Positions 1-10,426 of a stretch of DNA of 64,000 bases are shown piece after piece (within the stretch, counting starts at the first letter, position 1; each line of letters opens with the position of its first letter). The notes beneath the pieces are model-generated. The model ran no database searches and was not told where the DNA came from. It worked only from the letters and a program-made list of their open reading frames with translations. Origin of the DNA: Favolaschia claudopus (Eukaryota; Basidiomycota; Agaricomycetes; Agaricales; Mycenaceae); NCBI GenBank assembly GCA_037176885.1, contig JAWWNJ010000122.1, positions 62,001 through 126,000 of the forward strand. Reading direction: 5' to 3'. The translations under genes and the position numbers were made by a program.

Positions 1-1215
1 AAATTTCGGAGGCCTATTTCCCGCCACCCTAACTGGCTTACGAGCCGGTATAAGCAGTTCAGGATTTTTCCGACATGTGCGAGACATTCGGGGCAGGTTT
101 TGGTGCTCAGAGCCCTTCGGACATCGATACCTTTCATTCTGCAGCTTCGGTTTGTTTTACCATAGCTAATTCACGCAGATTGGTTTTCCGATCATACTAC
201 TGGGCCTTCAAAGGCGTAAAATTGCCGAAAAAGAAATCGAAAAGAGAGAGAAAGGGAGAGTTTTTGGAACTCAGGCTGGTGATTGCCCAGACAGTTCAGA
301 GGATAAGTCTTGCTATTCAGGTTCACCACCAATGCAGAATGTCCACGAATGATACTCATTGAATTCCAATTTAAATACACATTAATACAGAAAGGCATAA
401 GCTACATCCGCACACCGAAAAACAGACACAAGAATGCGGCAGAAAATGCGAAGGGGGGCAATGAGAATTCATCTAGATGAAAGAATCTGAATTTGAGGGT
501 GCTGGGATGTGCTCAGCGAGCTTTGTGCCATTAATTGGGCAAGCGGAGGCATATGAGACGGATCAAACTAGATTGCAGCAATAAAACACACCTGACCCGC
601 AAACTCATCTATTTCATTGGACCCCTCCATATTGAATTTTGGCCAGAAAACGTGCTCGCAGGGGTGCCGAATCCGATACAATTGCCAGCCTATTTCCGGG
701 GCTGAAACACCGTGAAAAGAGAGAAATATTTGAAGGAGAAGTAGGGGTGAGTAGAGGTAGTGGTCTTGAGGACCGAAAGTGCCAGAAAGCGTGTAGAGAA
801 GCAAGAGATGCGGGTGGATGGTGGAAGGGAGGTCAAGTGTGACATGACAGTAACGTCACACTTAGCATCCCCGCAAAGCCATTTTCAACGGCGTGTGCGA
901 TGGCCGTGAAAATTTCGCAATTCTTTTAGACTAGGCTCATTTTTAGTAGCTTTACTATTGTGCGAGACCTTCTGGTGGAGGTAGGGGACTTGTGAGGCAA
1001 GAACAAGTGTTATCGGCCCTGGGTCCGAAGGTGGCTGTGTGACTTGACATGTCAAGTGGACCCAGGTCGGTTGGGTGACAGAATGTCACATAGTGTGACT
1101 CTCACCTTCCCACCGCCCAATCCGACCTGATCAATCGCCTTCAGGTCTGGAGGGTTTCCCCGGCACATTGTGGCCAGAATTTCTGTGCTCAAAGTAGTTG
1201 AATGAATGTATCTAG
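1..1215. other. No recognisable gene; short palindromes
   Basis: Only short, unrelated open frames occur here and none resembles a known protein. Two small inverted structures are visible: a perfect 16-bp palindrome at 1042-1057 (ACTTGACATGTCAAGT) nested inside CCTGGGTCC...GGACCCAGG arms (1018-1026 and 1058-1066), and GTGTGAC/GTCACAC arms near 837-860. They could be remnants of inserted elements or binding sites; nothing in the sequence decides between these. Confidence 0.4.
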
Positions 1216-2994
1216 AGATTCTTCGGAGCAGATTTTCTCCCTTCTTTTCTCTCCAATAAGCTTCGCAAACGGGGATCATGCTGCAGTGGAAAAAGGCACG
1301 GCGAGGGGACTGAAGGAGGCGAAGAAAGAGGCTTCGGTGAGGCAGCACTCGCTCGGAAGGAATTCGACGAGGCAATACTGTACATCGCGGCGTGGAACAC
1401 TCGCAAAATCATCGAAGCCGGAGGTCTTGAAGCTTGGAATCAATTGCCGCCATCGGAGCAGACGGCTCGCGACCGAGACCTTGTTCATCGACTTGTGAAG
1501 GAGCTCGGAGAAGCGGAATTCGACGCTCTCTCGGACGAGGAGCGCCGCTCGATCACCTTGTTCTTCTGGGGTGGGTGCTGCATGCATAAAGATCAAAACA
1601 GTTTCAAGGGCGGCAACACGGAGATGATGCAGGAGCACGCACGACTTGGACTCAGCCCACCCATCATACTCGCCAACAAGGCCAACGCAGCGGTCTTGAA
1701 ACGCGTTCTAGAGCCCGCCTCAACGGTTCCCGACGAGCTTACAGATCTAGAACAAGCTGCCTTCGAGGCGTCGACGCGTGGCGGAGTAAAGACTTGCGCA
1801 ATTGCCGGTGCTATATTCCACAACAAAGACGGGAAGATTGGTCAAGGTGACCGCCACGTCGACTTCTTTACGGCAAAAACTGGGAAGCCTCACCCGCGAT
1901 TCCCACCGACAAACCAGACGCGCTTCGGTAGCCACGGTCTTGCTGCCGCCGAGTTGATCAAATACCGCGAGCTATATCTGGAGGTCCCCACCTTAGAGGA
2001 GCTCTGCGCGATGATTCTTTACCAACAATGCATCACCCACCCGTACATGCGCGTCGTCCGTGGCCCGGGAACGGAGGAGACGAACCTGCTAGATCTTGGG
2101 CCACTCCACAGGGATGTTCGCGACCATATTCAGTCCATCTTGGATGACCCGAGCCTTCTCTTTTCATCCGACATTTCCCATGTCAGCGGCAGTCTTGACG
2201 GGAAGGAATGGGAGGACCCAGACGCAATTACAGCAGTCCTCGCGCTAATGCCCAAGCTCCCAAATCTTCAGGCCATTACCCTTTCCTTCTTCCGAGGTGC
2301 ATTGAATACTTGGGTTCGTTTCTCGGATGAATTTGCGCCGGGAGGTTTGATCGATGAAGCATCGGCAACCGAGCTCCAATTGGTGTGGATGCCGTCGACT
2401 AACGATGCCAACGAGGGCTCCCTTGGTGGATATAGGGTGATGATGAGGACATACCCGCGCTTGACCTTGCACCAGTACAATGCGATGGCGATGTATCGGC
2501 GAAACAATACCCAGGACTTCATGGACGCGATGCTTATTGAAGAGGATCATCGGGATCTCAGGGTGAGGGCGAGAATTCTTGATGCTAGTGGGTTGGAGAA
2601 GAAACGTACAAAAGAGCTGGCAGAGTTTCGTATGCGGTTGGCGCAGATGAAGAAGGAGAAGGAATTGGCCAAAAGGAGACAACAGGCCAAAGAGCTGGGT
2701 GAGCTCCTCCAAATCCGGGTCTTTACCTCACTCGCAGAGGTCCGCGCATCGAAGACAACAGTCAAGAAACTCGATGAACAGCTCAAGATCTTACGGCTTC
2801 GCGGAGTTCCAGGGATCAAGCCAAACAGCCAGCTCAAGGTCAAGGCCGACAAGCAGGTAGCACTCGAGGAGGCGCTGAAAGTCTTCCTGCTGACTCCAGA
2901 TACATACCCGGCCCCTTTGGTACCTTCGATTGAGCCCGAGGTTGTTGTCCAAGAGGATTGGAGTGCTGAAGACGAGCGCGAGATGGAGGAATAA
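1216..2994 (+). CDS. Conserved multi-copy basidiomycete protein, transposase-like, partial at 5' end
   Basis: One frame is open from 1216 to the TAA at 2992-2994. It has no in-frame ATG in its first 75 codons, so the true start must lie in an upstream exon that I could not place. Visible blocks are an N-terminal helical stretch (GFGEAALARKEFDEAIL), a Cys/His block with GGCCMHKDQNSFKGGN about 115 residues in, a TRGGVKTCAIAGAIF block, a FFRGALNTWVRFS block, WMPSTNDANEG, and a basic coiled-coil C-terminus. From memory these blocks belong to a large uncharacterised family repeated in Agaricomycete genomes; I suspect a domesticated or mobile DDE-type protein, but no catalytic triad is proven. A short internal stretch around YRELYLEVPTLEE looks compressed relative to what I recall, suggesting an internal deletion or an intron. 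No frame breaks were seen within 1216-2994. Confidence 0.6.
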   Translation, partial: RFFGADFLPSFLSNKLRKRGSCCSGKRHGEGTEGGEERGFGEAALARKEFDEAILYIAAWNTRKIIEAGGLEAWNQLPPSEQTARDRDLVHRLVKELGEAEFDALSDEERRSITLFFWGGCCMHKDQNSFKGGNTEMMQEHARLGLSPPIILANKANAAVLKRVLEPASTVPDELTDLEQAAFEASTRGGVKTCAIAGAIFHNKDGKIGQGDRHVDFFTAKTGKPHPRFPPTNQTRFGSHGLAAAELIKYRELYLEVPTLEELCAMILYQQCITHPYMRVVRGPGTEETNLLDLGPLHRDVRDHIQSILDDPSLLFSSDISHVSGSLDGKEWEDPDAITAVLALMPKLPNLQAITLSFFRGALNTWVRFSDEFAPGGLIDEASATELQLVWMPSTNDANEGSLGGYRVMMRTYPRLTLHQYNAMAMYRRNNTQDFMDAMLIEEDHRDLRVRARILDASGLEKKRTKELAEFRMRLAQMKKEKELAKRRQQAKELGELLQIRVFTSLAEVRASKTTVKKLDEQLKILRLRGVPGIKPNSQLKVKADKQVALEEALKVFLLTPDTYPAPLVPSIEPEVVVQEDWSAEDEREMEE

Positions 2995-3510
2995 TTCAAA
3001 ATTAATTCTTGTAGTATAGCAAGTGTCTATAGATTGTCAAATATTGTGAAATAGTAGTTCTCGAGTATATTGCATGGTCTAGTTGAGTGCAGGGAGGTGC
3101 GAGGTGCTGGAAGACGGCGAGAGGAAGGTTTCGACGGATTGCGGGGTGGCTGTGAACTGATCTGATGGGCCATCAACCGCACTGTCATTGCCGACCCCCA
3201 ATACTTATGTTGTATCTGGGTCAATATTGGGTGGGTAGAAGATGAATTACGTAAATGAATGAATATCATTACCAGACCCGCTGGTGAGAGTAAAGTACGG
3301 TCATCTCACTGTGGCACCGCCACAGTCAGCGACGACGAAGAAGACGCAGTCGCCACGGGGGAAGCAAGTGTCCGAGACTTTCAACGCTAGTCTTCTGTCA
3401 TTAGCGCACATGTGAGTGAAGCAGAGCAAGGAGCTAGTACGGCCGCGCCGAGGAACGGCGTTGCTGGACGATGTCAAGGAGTCTGCGACTGGGAGAGGTT
3501 TGATGGTGAT
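2995..3510. other. 3' flank, no gene seen
   Basis: AT-rich sequence downstream of the preceding gene. No convincing coding, repeat or RNA signal was seen. Confidence 0.3.
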
Positions 3511-3969
3511 TCAGTGATGAATCCGCGTTGCCCCCTGGAGCATTACGGCCAATCCTGTCAGATTGGTGTCCGTGTATTTCTCGAGCGTGGTCAAGTCCAG
3601 TGACATCAACCGGAGGTGACCCCGCTTCGCCATATCTCCAATGCCATTAGGAAGATAGTCAGTCACGACTACATGCTCCTGCCTGCGGCCACGCTGCTGA
3701 ATATCGTGAACCCACAAGCATGTCAAATGTGCAAGTTGTTTGAGACAGTGAAGAACTTGGCTGTCACATAGGCGCAGCTTAAGACACAGTGTCTGTAACG
3801 AGTCGGACAGACCCCAGCGCGAAATAAAGGCTAAAAATTCGGGAATTGGAATGCAAGCGGCGGGAGCAACAATTCCAAGCCGAACGAGTGAAGGAAGCGT
3901 GACTGACTGCAATGCAGTAGCTAACACCGACTCCTCAGAGTCAGGCATCCTGATGACGTAATTGATCAA
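3511..3969 (-). pseudogene. LRR / F-box-like protein fragment
   Basis: A 152-codon frame carries leucine-rich spacing (LQTLCLKLRLCDSQVL, LKQLAHLTCLWVHDI, LRLMSLDLTTLE) typical of the C-terminal LRR region of the F-box/LRR proteins that are abundant in Agaricomycetes. No F-box is visible: upstream on the minus strand (3966-4148) another short frame runs out of phase and no F-box helices can be read. The piece therefore looks like a fragment or a badly decayed copy. If intact, the family would recruit substrates to an SCF ubiquitin ligase. Function here is uncertain. Confidence 0.35.
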
Positions 3970-6172
3970 GGATCAACAGGATCAGAGGTTTTGATGGAAT
4001 CACCTGGCCAAACTGTGACAGTAGAAGCCCAGAACAACATTTGGGTCCCATGTATCCTGGCGGGCCGGATGAAGACAACTTTGCCCCGTGTGTGTTCAAA
4101 GAAATCCTCCGAGCATCGGGAAGTGAGGAATTCGGCTAGACAAGTCATCCCATGTGTCGCAGTTTTGCTGGGCGTTACACAGCTATTCCCGGGAATTATT
4201 GCCGACTTGCCGTTAAATATTTTCTGTTTTACCTGTCAGGCAAATTCCCAATAAATATTTGTACATTCCAACTTGAAACCCCCTCTGAGCCGCGACGAAT
4301 AGGAAATTACTGCAAACCACTCATGTTCAGACAGCGGAGGCGCGAGGAAGCTCATCTAAACTGGGGAGTAGGAGTACACGCAGTTGTCGAGCAATAAAAT
4401 AAAACAGTTGACATTGACTCAGTTCAACATCTCATAATGCATACGTTCATAATGCATAAAGCTCATTTTGCATCAACTTTTGGGGTTCACCTAGGTCCAC
4501 CGACTTGGTAGGCGGGGGATTTATGCATTTTACTCATTTTGCATATTGCATATGTCGGAAAAACCCTGTTTCGCTTACAACGGATTAAGGCGGCTTGCGA
4601 CCATATCACGGCTTTCAAGAGATTGCAAGCCGCCGAGCGGGGGATTGTGATCCGCGGCCAGCCGTTATAATCGGTGCATCTGCCAAAAGCTCAGAAAGCC
4701 TCTGTAGGAACTTCGGCGCCTCCCGGGACATACTAGAAACCATTTTCTCCCTTGTCTTTCTCTGTGCCCCTCAAAATGTTATCGACTTCATGTTTCCCCG
4801 GCTCTGTGCCGAAATCACACAAATACGATGAGGTGCTGCGGAACGCACCCAACTACCCCAACGGCCACTGCAAGTCTGTGGTTCGCTCTCACCTTCGTCG
4901 TCGTCGCCCTCGCAGCAACAGCACAGGCTCGCTTCTCCGCTGTCCCGAGGGCCGACTACTTATTGACATGAAGTCGGCGGCTATATGAAGTGTACGCCGG
5001 GCACCTAGCCACTGGTTTCATTTCAGGTTGAGGTGTACGAGGAGTCGAGGACCGAGGTATTGAACCTCCAGGTGAGTTGCCATGCTCAAAATTTCGTGTA
5101 TTATCTGAACTCTTTCGAGTTGGTTTCTATTTGCCGCCATTCAAGGCTCTTATCTGTGCGTACCAGTCTGTTTCATGTGGATTGAGTACTAATGGCTGCT
5201 CTTCCAGTGCTGTGTGGTATTAGGTATGATTTTTATGGTACGTTTGTTTTGCGCCAAGTCACAACTTCAACATTCGCTCATGAATGTCGACCAGGCTTGA
5301 TTTGAAACTTCGAATTTGGCGGCAATTCCTTTGTGGGGCGCTGGTGACGCCAGATGCTCAGCCTTTGTCATTGTCCACGAATATATATCTTTTGCAAAGT
5401 AATTGTACATGCGGGGTCCCGTACGAACCCCAAAGGGCAGGAAGATGTCGAGGAATAGACGCTTTAATAAAGTAGGTCAAAAGGTGATGAGAGCGCGATG
5501 AGCGGCCGTGAACAAGTGAGTCGGAGTCAGCTAGAGTATAGTAGAGAGCTAGTCGACGTGGGGAACAAGTGACTAGCACCTAGAGTATATTAAGACAACT
5601 GCCATCATTTTTGAATTTGCTCGCTCCTTCCTGGTTGGATTTGGTAGTCGAAATCATGTCGGGAGGACAGAATTGTTTCGTACCAGGTGTGATTCAATAG
5701 CAAGGATTATCTGATTTATCGGGGAAAATTAAGAGACACTTAGGATGCAAGGCCGTATTTTTTGATCGGACATTATTGAAGCAGTATACTTGATGCATAG
5801 AGCTGCAGAAAAATTTCTCGTCTGGTGAGCATTCTGTCAAGCTCAACACTGGAGGTCTAGTAGTCCATTGGCTAGATGAAATGTTTGCAGCCTTGAACTG
5901 AGCATTTCTTAGCAAAACCTCACTTAATTGCTGGGAAAGTTATGCAGGGCACTGGCGGGCCGGCCTTCCTGAGAGTTGCCGCGCAGCGAAGAAAAATCGA
6001 GTTCTACGAGGCTAAATAGCTATGAAATCCTTCGAAATTCTCCCTTTTTCCTCCTTCCTTCTTTCCTTTTTCGGTGATTTTTTTCTTCTCCTTCTGGCCG
6101 CCCACAAACATGATTACCGAGCCGAAACGGGCGCGGTTCTGGTGTGCGTTGCATCAAATTTCCTTAAAAGTC
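3970..6172. other. No gene recognised; AT-rich with ATGCAT motifs
   Basis: Short frames only. Around 4430-4560 the hexamer ATGCAT and TTTGCAT recur several times. Around 5495-5595 the phrases GAACAAGTGA and CTAGAGTATA each occur twice about 60 bp apart, resembling a degraded LTR end. I could not define element boundaries. Confidence 0.3.
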
Positions 6173-6224
6173 AGCAACCCGTTTAGGTTGCTGCCTTTTT
6201 TGGTAGCAACCTAAACGGGTTGCT
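6173..6224. repeat. Perfect hairpin, 20-bp arms
   Basis: The arm at 6173-6192 (AGCAACCCGTTTAGGTTGCT) is the exact reverse complement of 6205-6224, with a 12-nt T-rich loop. It sits just upstream of the pseudogene at 6260. It could be a MITE core or a regulatory hairpin; no target duplication was found. Confidence 0.7.
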
Positions 6225-6259
6225 GCCATTTCGGGAGCAACCAGAAGAGGCAATGATGA

Positions 6260-7073
6260 TCAGATGATGGTTTCGATGACTCGGATAATGCTGGCGATGA
6301 CTTCGAAGTAGAAAGCGAAGATGAATATGGTTCAGTAGCGTTTCAAATTCAAGAGGTATTCTTATTCTATTTTGTGACTGCAACAATCTCTCTGATATGT
6401 GCTTTGATTTTAGGATCCCTTCCCTCTCGGCACCGGTAACGAATCTTCAGACATTGAGGAAGATATTCAACATGCTCATTCCATTCTCCAGAACACCCCG
6501 CTTCCTACTCGAGTGCTTGACGATGCATTTCACTTCATGGATCGACTCTTGCGACTTCTTTCCAAAAAGCATTCCGCATTCAAAACATTTTCTCATGATT
6601 TTAGCGAGGCTATATTCATCCGCGATAAATCTGATGAACTTGCTGTTCGCGCTGTGTTGAAAAATTATGGAGTTGACTGGGAATATGCGCGACGGGGGAA
6701 AGCGAAAGCTCTCAACCAACGTATTCGGCGCCTCATTCCCGGCCGTACTGTTCTTCTGAAGCGGCTCACAACACCGTGACTCTTCAATGCCTATGGCGAC
6801 ATCCAGTGCTCTGCCAAGAAGACTCGTGGCTCATTCTTCTCTGACGAAGCTAAAGAAATGGCCCAGCATCTCCTCGAAACGGTTCGGACGGGGTATTTAT
6901 CAGACCCCTCTGGAATCTCTCTCTATTACTTGATGGGAAAGGATCGCAATGGGCTGAACGTCTATAGAATAGTCCGTGATACAAACTCGGTTGAAGGCGG
7001 GTTTCACATGGCTATTCGTCGAATCTTTGGTTCGCTTCGTGAGTTAGCCGAGTGTCTTGTGCTTTCATGCTGA
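6260..7073 (+). pseudogene. Pseudogene of a multi-copy basidiomycete family (FHLMDRLL / TNSVEGGFHM blocks)
   Basis: An acidic first block (6260-6355) joins through a plausible GT-AG intron (6356-6413, 58 nt) to a frame with FHFMDRLLRLLSKKHSAF, FSEAIFIRDKSDELAVRAVL, VDWEYARRGKA and RIRRLIPGR. That frame hits an in-frame TGA at 6777-6779 and then continues in the same phase with FFSDEAKEMAQHLLETV, DPSGISLYYLMGKDRNGLNVY and TNSVEGGFHMAIRRIFGSLR, ending at a TGA at 7071-7073. The match on both sides of the stop shows one gene broken by a single nonsense codon; a CGA-to-TGA change would fit methylated-cytosine decay. From memory this family is repeated in mushroom genomes and probably of transposon origin. 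The expected C-terminus is missing where the foldback element at 7207 begins. Confidence 0.6.
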
Positions 7074-7206
7074 ATATTATTGTAGGTCGGCTTCCATAAA
7101 GTAATAGTTTCGGCACACGAAAGATTTCTTGAGAGCTGGTGGCGAACAAAGTGACTGTGTTAAGTTCTAGATTCACCAAAGTCTTAATACAAAGTACATC
7201 ACAGTA

Positions 7207-8274
7207 TTTACAGCAGTTTGCAGATGTAATGACACCACGTCGCATCACATGAGAAGAAAGCACAAAAAACACGCCTTCTTCTCTGCTTCGTGTCTCTCTC
7301 GTTTGGACGACAAATAGCATGATTTTGGTATCGGAGGACTCGCCGTAATCCAGGCTTCAAAACAACTATCTTTTATCGCCGAAATCCTGACTTCATTTTG
7401 GCCGACATCCACCTTGCTCGTCATCGTCATCGCCGTCGGCCCGGCTTGGACGCAATTCTGGAGAGAATGCCTCGTGTGTAGGCGCGTTAGGAAGGCAGTT
7501 CTAGTCGCTTTCAATCTATATGCATTTATAGCGCGGATTCCGGTTAGATGACTTATTGTTCTCGTGTCTCTTCTCTACTTCCACCGTGATCACAGTTTTG
7601 TTCTCTGGTTTTGTAACTTTTGTTCCTTCTCAGGCGCGCGTAGCAATTCTCTGCCGTGCGGTGTATAGCACCAGTGGGGTGCGTCCTCAAAAGGAAAGGA
7701 CACTAATTTTTCGCCAAATTTCGCTGTGGCGTATTCTATTTTTTTTCTCGTTTGCCACTGGAGTCTGCGTGGCTTACTTACTATTAGCCACTTTGTACCA
7801 CACATACAGTACTAAGCATGCCAGATGACTATTTTCTGGAGATCTCAAGACTCATTCTGTGTGCATAACGCTGCTATGCACATGGAGTAAGATCAAATGG
7901 TCCCAAACAAATTATTCTGATAAGTTGTTATATACACCCGGCAGCCACAATTTAAACTTGCACATATGCCAAGAGCGACCAAAAATGCCTTCCAAGTGCG
8001 CCTACACATGGGCGATTCCGTCCAGAATCGCGCCGAGCGCGACAATGTTGGAGAAGCTGGATGTCAAGTGGATGTCGGCCAAAAAGAAAGTCGGAATTTT
8101 GCCAATAAAATACCAGCGTCTCGAGGCCCGGACTAAGGCGACCTCATACATACAAGAATAGTTGAGATTGGGCAAGAAACGAGCAAGAATGAGGCGATAC
8201 AAGAAGACGTGTTTTTCGTGCTTTCTTTACATGTGATGCAACGTAGTGTCATTACATCTGCAAACTGCTGTAAA
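7207..8274. mobile_element. Foldback element with ~290-bp diverged inverted arms
   Basis: The left arm (7207-7500) begins TTTACAGCAGTTTGCAGATG. It is matched in reverse complement by 7981-8274 over essentially its whole length, including TTTTTGGCCGACATCCAC and GTGTAGGCGC blocks, with many substitutions and small indels. The centre (7501-7980) holds an AT-rich stretch without a recognised protein. Very long inverted arms with no transposase fit a foldback or MULE-like non-autonomous DNA element. No clear target duplication was seen. The element truncates the pseudogene just upstream. Confidence 0.6.
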
Positions 8275-9521
8275 GTAAACTAAGAAACGAGACAAAGCGG
8301 AATGAAGCATACATGAGCGCAAGGTAATGGACGGAACGGGAGGTGGATAGTACGTGTAAGTCAAACACGGTCACGAGATAACAGAGAAAAATAAGTTACT
8401 ACATAGTGTTACAAGGCACTCCGAGCTGCGAGGCCTTCTCTGTCAACTCCGATGCTGCATCGCTCAGCGGCGTTGGCTTGCTTCGCTCCCACTCAATTAA
8501 TGAGAGCCGCAAGCAATCCCTCGACGCTTCGTGGTTGGATATTGCACCTGGACTTCGCTCTGGTATACAATCCAAGCCTCTTTCGAGTTTACCGCACGCT
8601 TCAGACGTCGAGCCCACCAGCAGATCGGATACTTCGAACAGTAACGCGAATACCCACTCGCAGACGATATTATTTATCATACGATACCCTACTTATTGCG
8701 TAGTAAGTAGCTACCTACTGCGCCGGCTTCTTAGCTACGTAGCATAGCTTGTGCCGTTAACCGATTGTCTCTCTCTCACACACACACACACAATCTAAGC
8801 CTGAATACGGTGGAATAAGGCACTTTAGACAGCCTTGACTGTGGCCGTTGATGAGGGCACGAATTTTTTACTTGCTAATTGTCGTCAATTCCTATGAAGT
8901 GCTGGGACGGCTCGATTACGGTGTGTGTTGGGGCCAAAAAGAATTACTGAACAATGCCCAAAAAAGGAAAGAGAAAGGAAAGGGAAAAGGAGAATTTCAG
9001 CTGGAATTAATCCGCTGTGCATCTGAGTGTAAGTTCAAGACTGAAGGGCGCAAACCAGAAAATGCTTGCTCTGTGCCAAGATGCCGAGCGCCCAGATTGT
9101 CAGCGGCCCGGAGATTGGTAGGTGAGTCCAGTAACACGAGTCTGTAGATCTAGTGACCCATTTTTTGGTTCGGGCAGTGGGATGCAGTTTCCGCTGAGCA
9201 GACCACTCATTGTAGAGTAAGTAACGACGAGAGGTTGGCGGTCGGTTATGGAAACGGCAATTGCCGCGTAGACTAGTCCTCCTTGCGACAAGCTTCCTAG
9301 TGGAAACCCATTAGGGGCGCGGGTAATCCATCCCTGCCCATCATGCCCAGCGTCACACACAATCAGTAGCTATCTCTTCCTTCCCGCTGCCGTCAGAATG
9401 AGCGATGACTTCCTCCCGGCCCCGCCAACATGGGTTTGCCAGCCGTCCATAATCGAAGGGCATCTTTTTCTGCTGAAGATCAGCGGGAATCCCAGAGGCA
9501 CGACAACGAGGCACGACAACT
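8275..9521. other. No gene recognised; CT/CA microsatellite
   Basis: A (CT)n(CA)n microsatellite lies at about 8767-8792. The remaining short frames in the interval resemble nothing known. Confidence 0.4.
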
Positions 9522-9948
9522 TTAGTAGCATAGGCGTTCGCGAACGCCTATTGATGGCGCCGAACGCCTATTTTGACCATCCAACACCTATTTTCCGTGG
9601 CGAGCGCCTACTGCGCGTTAGCGACGGCACCCCTCGGCATCAGCGTCCCGCCGCGCGTTCGCGCACTCGTGATCGTCCCACCATGTTGATGTTTTGACTG
9701 GGCCGCCGGTGGAACGCGTCAGACTTCGTGTTTTTCGCGTTTTTCCGACCAAAATTTGGATGATTTCAATTTCAAAATAAAACACTACAAAGTCGGAACT
9801 ACCAGGTAACTAAGTAGTACAACCACTTGATTCTGCCCATGGCTACCCCTGTGCGATTTGCGATTTCGAAACAAATTCAGAAAATATGGAACGAGAAACA
9901 AGTACACGCATTGGGACACATTCGTTGGGCGAACGCCTATGCTACTAA
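9522..9948. mobile_element. 427-bp MITE with 20-bp perfect TIRs
   Basis: TTAGTAGCATAGGCGTTCGC at 9522-9541 is the exact reverse complement of 9929-9948. The left terminus runs on into an 18-bp palindrome (AGGCGTTCGCGAACGCCT, 9532-9549). Motifs such as GAACGCCTA recur inside. There is no coding capacity. This is a non-autonomous DNA transposon of undetermined superfamily; a target duplication was not convincing. Confidence 0.7.
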
Positions 9949-10167
9949 TCGTGTATGTACTCCGAATCCCAGTTCGAACATGAACCTGCCTGGTGTGCTA
10001 CAGCTGTTTCGGAAAAAGAATACGGGTTTCGGCATTTGTTGCTCCTCAACTCTTTATTTATTAGGGGCATTCAAAGTAAACTTGCGCTTTCGCGCTTACA
10101 ACGCTTTCGATGCTTTTGCGCTTACGCGGTTGAAGCGGCACTATCTGTCAAACACGGCAGCGCGGCA

Positions 10168-10426
10168 GCTAAGAATACATCACAGCGCACCTAGCGAGGG
10201 AGAATCCAAAGAGAAGAAAGGCTGAGGATTCCCACGCTAGGTGCAGTAAACATATAGTAACTAGTTCCCACAAGCTCGGAGCAATCGGCAATGATCCCGG
10301 GCCAAGTCACATGCCTTACTCCACGATGGCATAGGGCTTTGGGGATTTGACAGGAAAGTGGGAAATCTGCAAGAGGCCTGCGTCATAGGTGGCTGTGTAG
10401 TGCCAAAAGAGGGAGTTCCCCTGACA
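10168..10426 (-). repeat. 3' LTR of the gypsy element
   Basis: About 240 bp are near-identical to 18647-18889 (shared block from AAGAATACATCACAGCGCAC to GTAGTGCCAAA). It starts TGTCAG on the minus strand immediately after the polypurine tract. It differs from the 5' LTR by an 18-bp-scale insertion near its start and a G/A change, so the LTRs have had time to diverge. The pol frame runs into it and stops at 10261. Confidence 0.8.

Noticed and set aside
9398..9697. Plus-strand frame crossing the 9.5-kb MITE
   Set aside because: It spans the MITE terminus and is therefore chance coding.
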